7,292 bases of DNA from Candidatus Hebobacteria bacterium (GTDB taxonomy: Bacteria > Armatimonadota > Hebobacteria > Hebobacterales > Hebobacteraceae): positions 1 through 7,292 of the forward strand of contig JALGTT010000057.1 in assembly GCA_029821235.1 (NCBI GenBank), written 5' to 3'. Under the pieces are notes generated by a model. The model searched no databases. It was not told the DNA's origin and saw nothing but the letters and a program-made list of their open reading frames with translations. The position numbers and the translations under genes are program-made. This document shows, in pieces, positions 1 through 6,388 of this stretch. The first letter of the stretch is position 1, and each line of letters opens with the position of its first letter.

Positions 1-237
1 GACCGCGAATATGAGGTGCGCGAGACGCTTCGCCGGCTGCGGCAGGCGGAAGAGCACGTCGCACATCTGGAGAACTGGGGCAGACAATGGGAGGAACAGA
101 GCCGGGCGCTGGAGGCGGAGTTGAAGCGGTGGCAGGAGGAGATGAAGCGCATCACCAACCGCCGCCTGTTCCGCTGGTCTGAGGCCGTGGCAAGGGCGGG
201 GTGGAGTATACTGCGAAAGATGAGAATCAAGCCATGA
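1..237 (+). CDS. 3' end of a protein with a coiled-coil and Arg/Trp-rich C-terminal tail (partial)
   Basis: The reading frame is open from the first base and ends at TGA 235-237, giving the last 78 residues of a longer protein whose start lies outside the window. No catalytic domain is visible. Residues about 6-50 are strongly charged, rich in Glu, Arg, Leu and Gln, and look like one long helix or coiled coil. Residues 50-72 form an Arg/Trp-rich tail (RRLFRW, then a spaced Trp and Leu-Arg) that closely matches the tail of the next gene. Helices of this kind, ending in short basic amphipathic tails, are common at the C-termini of glycosyltransferases and methyltransferases in surface-polysaccharide loci. 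The body of this protein is therefore probably a GT, but this is inferred from context. The next gene starts within its stop codon (ATGA), so the two are translationally coupled. Confidence 0.85.
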   Translation, partial: DREYEVRETLRRLRQAEEHVAHLENWGRQWEEQSRALEAELKRWQEEMKRITNRRLFRWSEAVARAGWSILRKMRIKP

Positions 238-1343
238 AGTTGACCGTGGTGATGCCCACCTACAACCGGAGCGATCTGCTGGGGAGGGCGCTGAAGGCCC
301 TGCTCGACCAGACCGTTCCGGCGGACGACTACGAGATCGTGGTGGTGGACGACGGCTCCACGGACCACACCCCGGAGGTGGCCGCCGAATCGGTGGAGGC
401 CGGGGGCGGCCGCATCCGCTACTTCAGGCAGGACAACAGCGGCCCGGCCGCCGCCCGCAACCTGGGCACGAGGGAGGCGAAGGGGGAGATAATCCTCTTC
501 ACCGGGGACGACTGCATCGCCACCCGCACCCTGGTGGCCGAGCACCTGCGCGTTCACGAGGAGGAGGGTGATCTGGGGGTGCTGGGGCACATCGCCTGGC
601 ACCCGGAACTGGAAATCACCCCGTTCATGGCCTTCCTGGAGGAGGGGGTGCAATTCGGTTTCAAGCACATCAGGAACCCCGACGACATCGGCCCCTGGTG
701 TTTCTACACCGCCAATTGCTCGGTCCGAAAGCACCGCATCGAGGAGGCCGGCTGGTTCGACGAGGATTTCAAGTACGCCGCCTATGAGGACATCGAACTG
801 GCTTACCGCATGGAGAAGCGCGGGTTGAGGATCGTCTATCGCCCGCAGGCCTTGACCTATCACCACCACCAGACCACGCTCAAGCAGTACCTCGGGCGCC
901 AGCGCCTGGCGGGCCGGTCGGCGGTGCTGTTCGCGCAGAAACACCCGGAGATGAAGGAGGGGCTGGGGATCCACCACGGGGCGCTGGCCTCCACCGCGGT
1001 CCAGTTCTACGAGGCGGTGACGGCCTACGGCTACGCGCTGGGAGTGAGAGAGGCGCTGCGAGAACTGCCGCCCGACTGGGACGGGGAGATCGCCCCGTTG
1101 ATCGAGGACGAGGAACTCGCCGCGGCCGGCGACGCCTGGCAGAAGGAGTTGTTTCTCGCCTTCAGGGGCGAGGAACTGAGCAATGCGGTGGAACTGTCAC
1201 GGCTGCGCAGACGGCTCAGGGAGATGCAGGAGGAATGGGACCGCGTAACCTCCCGGCGCCTCTATCGGTGGACGGAGGGGCTGGCAAGGGGAGTCTGGGG
1301 GGTGTTGCGCGCCCTCGGGCTCTCCCGCGAAGCCAAGGGTTAG
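234..1343 (+). CDS. Family-2 glycosyltransferase with coiled-coil C-terminal tail
   Basis: Predicted cytoplasmic inverting GT-A enzyme of 369 residues that transfers a sugar from a nucleotide-sugar donor to a growing glycan; donor and acceptor are unknown. The N-terminus has the GT2 signature VMPTYNR (residues 6-12) and VVVDDGSTD (37-45, nucleotide binding). FTGDDC (89-94) takes the place of the DxD metal site, a variant seen in GT2 enzymes with a following Leu/His-rich helix. NCSVRK (161-166), GWFDEDF (173-179) and YEDIELAYR (184-192) form the acceptor side, with the likely catalytic base in the ED pair at 185-186. Residues about 315-335 are helical and charged, and 337-359 form the Arg/Trp tail shared with the preceding gene. 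ATG 234 is chosen because it begins directly at the GT2 fold and overlaps the upstream TGA. An upstream GTG at 201 would add 11 residues with no family support. It ends at TAG. Confidence 0.93.
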   Translation: MKLTVVMPTYNRSDLLGRALKALLDQTVPADDYEIVVVDDGSTDHTPEVAAESVEAGGGRIRYFRQDNSGPAAARNLGTREAKGEIILFTGDDCIATRTLVAEHLRVHEEEGDLGVLGHIAWHPELEITPFMAFLEEGVQFGFKHIRNPDDIGPWCFYTANCSVRKHRIEEAGWFDEDFKYAAYEDIELAYRMEKRGLRIVYRPQALTYHHHQTTLKQYLGRQRLAGRSAVLFAQKHPEMKEGLGIHHGALASTAVQFYEAVTAYGYALGVREALRELPPDWDGEIAPLIEDEELAAAGDAWQKELFLAFRGEELSNAVELSRLRRRLREMQEEWDRVTSRRLYRWTEGLARGVWGVLRALGLSREAKG

Positions 1344-1391
1344 CGGCCGTGGGCGCAGGAGGTTCGCGGCCCGGCAGAGTACCATAACCTC
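1344..1391 (+). promoter_or_regulatory. Intergenic spacer with displaced Shine-Dalgarno and inverted repeat
   Basis: This 48-base gap is the only real intergenic space in the window. It holds a strong AGGAGG (1357-1362), but this lies 29 bases before the GTG start at 1392, too far for normal initiation. The hexamer GAGGTT (1359-1364), which overlaps it, is perfectly complementary to AACCTC (1386-1391) immediately before the GTG, so an RNA hairpin with a 21-base loop could form over the ribosome site. No in-frame ATG, GTG or TTG occurs between the upstream TAG and 1392. No convincing -35/-10 pair or U-tract terminator is seen. A regulatory role is inference; short inverted repeats arise easily in GC-rich DNA. 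Confidence 0.35.
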
Positions 1392-4346
1392 GTGTCCACT
1401 CCCCGCGCCAGCATTATCATCTCCACCTGGAACGGTCGGCATCTCCTGGAGACCTGTCTGCCGAGGGTCCTGCGGGCGGTGGAGGAGGCGGAGGGCGAGC
1501 ACGAGGTGATCGTGGTGGACGACGCCTCCGAGGACGACACCGTCGAGTACGTGAGGCGGACGTTCCCCCAGGTCAAACTCCTCCCCCTGCCGCGCAATCT
1601 TCGCTTCGCGGGGGCCAACAACGCCGCCGCGCGCATCGCCTCCGGGGAGTTTCTGGTCTTTCTCAACAACGATATGCTGGTGGAGCCCGATTTCCTCGAC
1701 CCGCTCCTCGCGCCGTTCGCGGACCCCGCGGTGTTCGCGGTCACCGCACACATCCACATGCCCCCCAAGCGCGCGGGCGGCCGTGAGATCAGGGAGACCG
1801 GGCTGGTGCGGGCGCGGTTCGAGAACGGCTTCTTCGTGCTCCAGCACCAGGACACCGCGGCGCGCGAGCCCATCCCCGTGATGTACGCGGGCGGCGGCTC
1901 CAGCGCCTGGCGCAGGGACCGCTTCTTCCAGCTGGGGTGCTTCGACCGGCTCTTCCGGCCGTTCTACTTCGAGGACCTGGACGTGTCCTATCGCGCGCAG
2001 AAGGCCGGCTGGAAGGTCCTGTTCGCACCCGGCAGCCACGTCGTCCACCAGCACCAGCAGACCAACAACCCCCGGAACTTCCCGCCCGGATACGTGCAGC
2101 AGATGTTCGGGAAGAACAACCTCCTCTTCACCTGGAAGGTGCTCACCGACCGGGCGATGCTCAACGAGCACTTCCGCCGGCTGTGGGGGCTGATGATGAG
2201 GCCGCGCCTGCATCCCGAACTCCCCTGCTGGTTCCTGCGGGCGGCGTGGCAGTTGCCCGAGTTGCTCGTAGCGCGCCACCGCGCTCGTCCTCACATGCGG
2301 CTGAGCGATGCCGAGGTGTTGCGCTTCGGGGAGGAGACGGGCGGTGCCGCGCAGGCCGAGGAAACGCCCGCGCCCGCGGCGCGGCCGGGGCGGGGCAAAC
2401 GTATCCTCGTGCTCGGATTCGGTCCTCTTCCGTTCGAGAAGGCGCGGCTGCTCAATCCCCGCGCCATTCGCACCTGGCATGTGGCGGAGGCGCTGGCGGC
2501 CGACGGACACGAGGTGACGCTCGTCGCCTGCCGCACGCCGGACAGTTATCTGGACGGAGCCGCCCGCGCGCCGGTGCTGCGGTTTGGCGCAGAGCGCCTG
2601 ATCGCCTACTCGGCGACGTCGGAGGTGTTGGAGCAGAGCGACTTCCTTCAGCGGATGTGCGACCGCACCCACCCGGAGGCGATCGTCTCCGTGCACGCCT
2701 ACAGCGGCTGGCTTGCCTCCCGCCTGGATACGGAGGCCCCCCTGTGGGCCGACCTCACGCCCTGCGCCACCAGCGAGGCCCAGGCGCGGGTTTCGCCGCA
2801 GGATCGGGCGGCCGCCATGGCGCGGACCTGGGAATGGGAGCGGGCCGCCCTCGCCAGGGCCGATTCGGCCTCGGTGGTCTCGGAGAGGCAGGGGTACGCG
2901 GTCCTGGGCGAACTGGCCGCCATCGGCCGCATGGGCGACAGCGCGACCACGCAGGGGTTTCTCCACCATATTCCGTGCGCCATCGAGAGCGCTCCCTACC
3001 GCCACGACCGGCGCGTGCTGCGGGGGCGGGCAGTCGGCGAGGATGACTTCGTCATCCTCTGGTCGGGGGGATATGACGCGGGATGTGATGTAGAGACGCT
3101 TTTCGACGGAGTGGCCGCCGCGATGAGGCAGGAGCCGCGCGTGAAGTTCGTGTCCATCGGAGGGGCGCGCCCCGGCGAGGACGACGATACCTACTACCGT
3201 TTCCGCTGCCGCGCGGAGGAGAGCGACCTCGCCAGCCGCTTCACCTTCCTGGGGTGGGTGCTGCCGGGCGAGGTGCCTAGTTACTACTTCGAGAGCGATG
3301 TGGGAATCGTCATCGAGCGGGACAGCCCCGACCTGAGATTCGGGTGCCGCTACCGCCTGTTGGACATGATGCGCGCGGGCATGCCGGTGGTCTGCACGCA
3401 GGGAAGCGAAATCAGCGAGGTGATACGGGAGCAGCACCTGGGCTTGACCCCGGCCCCCGGCTCCGCGGAGGAGGTGACGGAGGCGATCCTCTCTCTGGCG
3501 CGGGATGAGTCTCTGCGCAGGCGATACGGGGAACGGGCCAGGCAATGGGTCTTCAAGCAGCGCCCGGCCTCCCGCGTGATGGCCCCCCTGCGGGCCTGGG
3601 CGAGGAATCCCCAGTCGGCCGCCGACCGCGGGCGCGTTACTGTCCCGGTCTCCCGCGGCTGGCAGCCCAGGGGCAGGCTCGCCCGCTTCCTGCAACTGTG
3701 GGAGACGCAGGGCCGAAGAGCGACCGTCCGCACGGTGCTGGGAGGCGCGGTCTCCATGGTGGCCGACCTGGCGGCGCGGGCGCTGGTGCGTCGGCGAAAG
3801 ACGGCCGCGTGGGGGCTCGACCCCACCGAGCCGCCTCAATCCATGCTGGTGATACGGGCGGGTGAGGCGAGGATAATGCGCGAGTTGGTGGAGCGCGTTC
3901 GCGCGCACTATCCCGAGGTGAAGGTGACGGCGGTGACCCCGGAGGAACTTGCGGAGGAGACGCGATGCGAAACCGACGCCCGGGTGATCGCCGCCCCCGG
4001 CGCGGGAGGGACCGGCTACCGCATCACCAGGCGGCTGCTGCGGACCATCCACGGGGGGGAATACGACACCGTGGTGGTGGCCGGCGAGGGCAACCGCCGC
4101 GCCGAACTGCTCGCCATGCTCGCGGGGCTGGCCCGCCGGGTGGAGGTGAGAGAGGACGGCGCGGCCCACACCTTCGCCTTCGCCCCCTACAAGCCGCTGG
4201 CGCTCCTCGCGCTGGGTGTGCTCGGGGTTGTGGAGAAGGTCGTCCTCACCGCGCTGACCGGCCTGGTATGGAGCGCGCTGCGGGTGGAGGGAAAGGTGTG
4301 GCAAGTGAGAATGCTGCGGCGCGGCGCCGCCCGCGGGGAGGGATGA
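1392..4346 (+). CDS. Three-module glycosyltransferase: GT2, GT4-like, and GT9-half with hydrophobic segment
   Basis: A 984-residue fusion. Module 1 (about 6-300) is a GT2 domain: ISTWNGR (10-16), VVDDAS (41-46), LNND (91-94) as the DxD-type site, and FYFEDLDVSYR (191-201) with the likely base in ED 194-195. A Pro/Ala-rich linker (317-336) follows. Module 2 (about 337-705) is GT-B and GT4-like: LVLGFGPLPFEKAR at its N-half, then VILWSGGYD (554-562), FLGWV (619-623), E642, RYRLLD (653-658) and AGMPVV (662-667). The usual EX7E pair is absent. A basic helical stretch (about 750-803) leads to module 3 (816-963), which resembles the first Rossmann half of GT9 heptosyltransferases (MLVIRAGEA; EYDTVVVAGEGNRR at 890-903) and ends in hydrophobic segments 935-947 and 950-963 split by Glu-Lys. 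It probably makes two successive transfers at the inner membrane; the role of module 3 is unknown. GTG 1392 is the only usable start before the fold. The downstream phosphatase gene follows after 7 bases. Confidence 0.9.
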   Translation: MSTPRASIIISTWNGRHLLETCLPRVLRAVEEAEGEHEVIVVDDASEDDTVEYVRRTFPQVKLLPLPRNLRFAGANNAAARIASGEFLVFLNNDMLVEPDFLDPLLAPFADPAVFAVTAHIHMPPKRAGGREIRETGLVRARFENGFFVLQHQDTAAREPIPVMYAGGGSSAWRRDRFFQLGCFDRLFRPFYFEDLDVSYRAQKAGWKVLFAPGSHVVHQHQQTNNPRNFPPGYVQQMFGKNNLLFTWKVLTDRAMLNEHFRRLWGLMMRPRLHPELPCWFLRAAWQLPELLVARHRARPHMRLSDAEVLRFGEETGGAAQAEETPAPAARPGRGKRILVLGFGPLPFEKARLLNPRAIRTWHVAEALAADGHEVTLVACRTPDSYLDGAARAPVLRFGAERLIAYSATSEVLEQSDFLQRMCDRTHPEAIVSVHAYSGWLASRLDTEAPLWADLTPCATSEAQARVSPQDRAAAMARTWEWERAALARADSASVVSERQGYAVLGELAAIGRMGDSATTQGFLHHIPCAIESAPYRHDRRVLRGRAVGEDDFVILWSGGYDAGCDVETLFDGVAAAMRQEPRVKFVSIGGARPGEDDDTYYRFRCRAEESDLASRFTFLGWVLPGEVPSYYFESDVGIVIERDSPDLRFGCRYRLLDMMRAGMPVVCTQGSEISEVIREQHLGLTPAPGSAEEVTEAILSLARDESLRRRYGERARQWVFKQRPASRVMAPLRAWARNPQSAADRGRVTVPVSRGWQPRGRLARFLQLWETQGRRATVRTVLGGAVSMVADLAARALVRRRKTAAWGLDPTEPPQSMLVIRAGEARIMRELVERVRAHYPEVKVTAVTPEELAEETRCETDARVIAAPGAGGTGYRITRRLLRTIHGGEYDTVVVAGEGNRRAELLAMLAGLARRVEVREDGAAHTFAFAPYKPLALLALGVLGVVEKVVLTALTGLVWSALRVEGKVWQVRMLRRGAARGEG

Positions 4347-4351
4347 GGGGG
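4335..4351 (+). promoter_or_regulatory. Ribosome binding region of the phosphatase gene
   Basis: Two purine-rich runs, GGGGAGGG (4335-4342) and GAGGGGG (4345-4351), precede the ATG at 4354. The first ends 11 bases before the start codon and lies within the last codons of the upstream gene; the second is very close to the start. The former has the better spacing. Both fit ribosome loading coupled to termination at TGA 4344-4346. Confidence 0.5.
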
Positions 4352-4353
4352 AC

Positions 4354-4938
4354 ATGGCGCGGCCGGCGGTGTTCCTGGACCGAGACGGCACCATCGTGCG
4401 GGAGGTGGAATACCTGCGGGAGCCCTCGCAACTTCGCCTTCTCCCCGGCGCGGCCGCGGCCATCCGGCGGCTGAACGAGGCCGGGATTCCGGTGGTGGTG
4501 GTGACCAACCAGTCCGGGATTGCACGCGGCATGTTCACCGAGGACGACCTCCAAGCCGTCCACGACGAACTGCGGCGGCGGCTCGCCGCGCGGGGCGCGC
4601 GCCTCGACGCCGTCTACTACTGCCCCCACCACCCGGAAGCAACGGTCAAGGAGTACCGTAAGCGATGCCGGTGCCGGAAGCCCGCGCCCGGGCTGCTGCT
4701 GCGCGCCGCGCGGGAGCTGGACCTCGACCTGAAACGCTCGTTCGCGGTGGGAGACAGCGCGCGGGACGCGGAGGCCGGTCGGCGGGCGGGCTGCCGGACT
4801 GTGCTCGTGCGCACCGGATATGGAGCGGAGACCGAGAAGGAGTGCGGACAGACATGCGCGGACGCGATCGTGGACGACCTGTCCGCGGCCGTTGACTGGG
4901 TGCTGAAGCAGGCGAGAGGCACAGGCGCGACGGCATGA
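4354..4938 (+). CDS. gmhB: D-glycero-D-manno-heptose-1,7-bisphosphate 7-phosphatase-like HAD hydrolase
   Basis: A 194-residue cytoplasmic HAD-superfamily phosphatase of the GmhB/HisB-N group. Members remove the 7-phosphate of heptose bisphosphate on the way to ADP- or GDP-heptose, or act on histidinol phosphate. The sequence shows FLDRDGT (7-13, nucleophile D9 and acid/base D11), VTNQSGI (50-56, with the motif II Thr-Asn), the zinc-binding set C90, H92, C105 and C107 (CPHH and CRCRKP), K109 as motif III, and GDSARD (133-138) as motif IV. No catalytic residue is missing, and the length is typical of the family. ATG 4354 starts right at the fold. The position inside a GT operon favours the heptose role over histidine synthesis, but no isomerase (GmhA), kinase or nucleotidyltransferase (HldE/HddA/HddC) is in view. 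The anomer used, and hence ADP- or GDP-linked product, cannot be told. It overlaps the next gene by ATGA. Confidence 0.9.
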   Translation: MARPAVFLDRDGTIVREVEYLREPSQLRLLPGAAAAIRRLNEAGIPVVVVTNQSGIARGMFTEDDLQAVHDELRRRLAARGARLDAVYYCPHHPEATVKEYRKRCRCRKPAPGLLLRAARELDLDLKRSFAVGDSARDAEAGRRAGCRTVLVRTGYGAETEKECGQTCADAIVDDLSAAVDWVLKQARGTGATA

Positions 4939-5879
4939 GAACCACCCTGCTCATCATCAATCACAATGGGCGCGCATTGCTCGAGAAGTCGGTCCCGGCG
5001 GCCGAGGCGGCCGCCCGCGCGGTGGACGACTGCCAGGTTGCGGTGGTTGACGACGGCAGCACTGATGACAGCGTATCCTATCTCATCCATCACCACCCGG
5101 AGGTGAAGGTGCTCGCCTACCGCCACCGCGGCTTCGGGCCCGCGTGCAATGAAGCGGTGGCCTCGTCGGTGGCCGAAGCGGTAGTGCTGCTGAACAGCGA
5201 TGTGGTGGTCTCCGAGGATTTCCTGCCGCCGCTGCTGGAGGATCTCACACAGCCCGAGGTGTTCGCGGTGGGGTGCAAGTTCCTCAATCCCGACGGCTCG
5301 CTGACCGATGCCCTCGGCAACCGCACCTCCGGGGAATGGCGGCGCGGCCTGCTCCACCTCCACCACGAGACCAATCCGGCGAGGCTGAACGAGACCTGCC
5401 CGCAACTGTATGCCAACGGCGGAGCGATGGCCTTTCGGCGGGAGCGGTGGAACGCGTTGGGCGGCTTCGATGATCTGTATCACCCGTTCTACTGGGAGGA
5501 CGTGGACCTCGGCTACCGCGCCTGGGCGCGGGGCTGGCAGGTGTGGTACGAGCCCGCCAGCGTGGTCTATCACGACCAGGGGGGGACCATCGGCCGGCTG
5601 TTTCGCAACCGCGAGATCGAGACGATTTCGGCGCGCAACGCGGTGCTGTTCGCCTGGAAGAACCTGCTGGAGCCGCGTCCGTTCCGACGGATGCTGGCCG
5701 CGCAGGCGCGATGGACGGCGGACGATGTCCTCATCTCCGACCAGCCGCCCCGCGCCCGCGCCCTGTGGGCCGCGCTGAGGCGAATCCGCGCGGCCGCTCA
5801 GCGGAGAGCGCAGGAGCAGCGGGAGAGAGTGCTGTCGGACAGCGCCATCCTGGCCCGCGCGGGGGGGAAGCCCTGGTGA
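4935..5879 (+). CDS. Family-2 glycosyltransferase related to the first domain of the large fusion protein
   Basis: A 314-residue GT-A enzyme predicted to add one sugar from a nucleotide donor. Visible motifs are LIINHNGR (6-13), AVVDDGSTDD (36-45), LLNSDVVV (85-92, DxD-type site), NGGAMAFRR (161-169), GGFDDLYHPFYWEDVDLGYR (176-195) with the ED pair at 188-189, and YHDQGGT (212-218). The block HPFYWEDVDLGYR followed by GW at 200-201 and NAVLFAWK (235-242) parallels RPFYFEDLDVSYR, GW and NNLLFTWK in the GT2 domain of the 984-residue protein, so the two are probably paralogues. This points to the rhamnosyltransferase-like branch of GT2, but the donor is unknown. The C-terminal 40 residues are basic and helical with no membrane segment. 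ATG 4935 overlaps the upstream TGA, and the stop overlaps the GTG of the next gene. A run of seven G lies five codons before the stop. Confidence 0.93.
   Translation: MRTTLLIINHNGRALLEKSVPAAEAAARAVDDCQVAVVDDGSTDDSVSYLIHHHPEVKVLAYRHRGFGPACNEAVASSVAEAVVLLNSDVVVSEDFLPPLLEDLTQPEVFAVGCKFLNPDGSLTDALGNRTSGEWRRGLLHLHHETNPARLNETCPQLYANGGAMAFRRERWNALGGFDDLYHPFYWEDVDLGYRAWARGWQVWYEPASVVYHDQGGTIGRLFRNREIETISARNAVLFAWKNLLEPRPFRRMLAAQARWTADDVLISDQPPRARALWAALRRIRAAAQRRAQEQRERVLSDSAILARAGGKPW
5861..5867 (+). repeat. Run of seven G near the end of the GT2 gene
   Basis: Seven consecutive G bases precede AAG five codons before TGA 5877-5879. In the GT2 frame they cover the last base of an Ala codon and two Gly codons. 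A slip of one base backwards would place the ribosome in the frame of the next gene and read through it. The run also sits 8 bases before the GTG start at 5876, where it could act as a poor Shine-Dalgarno site. Similar G7 runs at 4053-4059 and 5579-5585 have no such setting, so the run alone is weak evidence. Confidence 0.4.
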
Positions 5880-6388
5880 GCGAGCGCGCCGACAACACCC
5901 TTCTGCTCACCTTCGCCCGCCGCGGCGAGGAGGACGCCATCCGCGGGGCGCTGGGCGCGCTGCAAAGTGCGCGGCCGGAGGCGGTCGTGTTCGCGGTGGC
6001 GACCCCGGAATCGGAAGGGCCTCTGCGCGCGATGGGCCTTGACGAGCTGGTCGTGTTGGACGCGTCGCGTTCTGCGCTCGCGGTGCTGCGGGAGGCCGCG
6101 GCGCGGCGGCCCACGGCGGCCGCCATCGTCTACTCCGACGACACGTGGCGCGGGCATTTGAAGTTGGAAATCGTCGCCCTCTGGAGCCGCGCCCGCACGG
6201 TCTACCGGTGCGGCCCCCACGAACGCGTGCAGGAGGTGGGGAGACTGCAACTGCTGGCATCAGTGGCGGGCAAGACCGCGCAGGCCGCGCTGTGGCTGTG
6301 CGCGGGCGCGCTCGCCGCGGGGACTGCGTTCTGCTGGCTGAGGGCGACACAACTGCTTGCCGGAGGCAACCGTGCGCATCGGGCTTGA
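5876..6388 (+). CDS. Small GT9-half-like protein with C-terminal membrane helix; stand-alone copy of the fusion protein's last module
   Basis: A 170-residue protein that I do not recognise as a named family. It begins with a beta-strand-like TLLLTFARRGEED (8-20), then RPEAVVFAVATPE (33-45), ELVVLDAS (57-64), a helix, AAAIVYSDD (81-89), WRGHLKLEIVALWSRARTVY (91-110), and a hydrophobic stretch at 137-155 that fits one membrane helix. Order and spacing of these elements follow residues 816-963 of the 984-residue protein, and PE-x-x-V-x-AV-TPE matches there. Both recall the N-terminal Rossmann half of GT9 heptosyltransferases without the donor-binding half, so independent catalysis is doubtful. 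A membrane-anchored partner or scaffold for neighbouring GTs is a guess. GTG 5876 is chosen because it overlaps the upstream TGA (GTGA) and starts just before the first strand. The frame stays open further upstream only as the shadow frame of gene 5. Confidence 0.75.
   Translation: MSERADNTLLLTFARRGEEDAIRGALGALQSARPEAVVFAVATPESEGPLRAMGLDELVVLDASRSALAVLREAAARRPTAAAIVYSDDTWRGHLKLEIVALWSRARTVYRCGPHERVQEVGRLQLLASVAGKTAQAALWLCAGALAAGTAFCWLRATQLLAGGNRAHRA
6362..6366 (+). promoter_or_regulatory. Shine-Dalgarno GGAGG for the GT4 gene
   Basis: GGAGG lies five bases before GTG 6372, inside the end of the preceding gene. It is the best-placed ribosome site in the window. It decides the GT4 start, because the alternative upstream TTG at 6357 has no such site and would add residues ahead of the family's N-terminal strand. 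Confidence 0.7.

Noticed and set aside
201..233. Upstream GTG start for gene 2
   Set aside because: The 11 extra residues do not belong to the GT2 fold, whereas ATG 234 begins at the fold and forms the ATGA overlap with the preceding stop.
1345..1371. GGCCG/CGGCC inverted repeat as a terminator after gene 2
   Set aside because: Only five pairs with a 17-base loop and no T-run after it. Such matches are expected by chance in this composition.
1380..1385. TACCAT as a possible -10 promoter box before the fusion gene
   Set aside because: No -35-like hexamer lies at the right distance, and the box sits only a few bases before the start codon. Read-through from the upstream operon explains expression better.
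1937..3046. Plus-strand open frame of 369 codons inside the fusion gene
   Set aside because: It is out of frame with clear GT2 and GT4 motifs and gives an Arg/Ala/Pro-rich product with no recognisable domain.
1197..4538. Very long minus-strand open frame (1113 codons) opposite the fusion gene
   Set aside because: It is a shadow of GC-rich coding sequence in a frame where stops are rare. Its translation is low-complexity (Pro, Arg, Gly, His), shows no fold or motif, and crosses several well-supported plus-strand genes.
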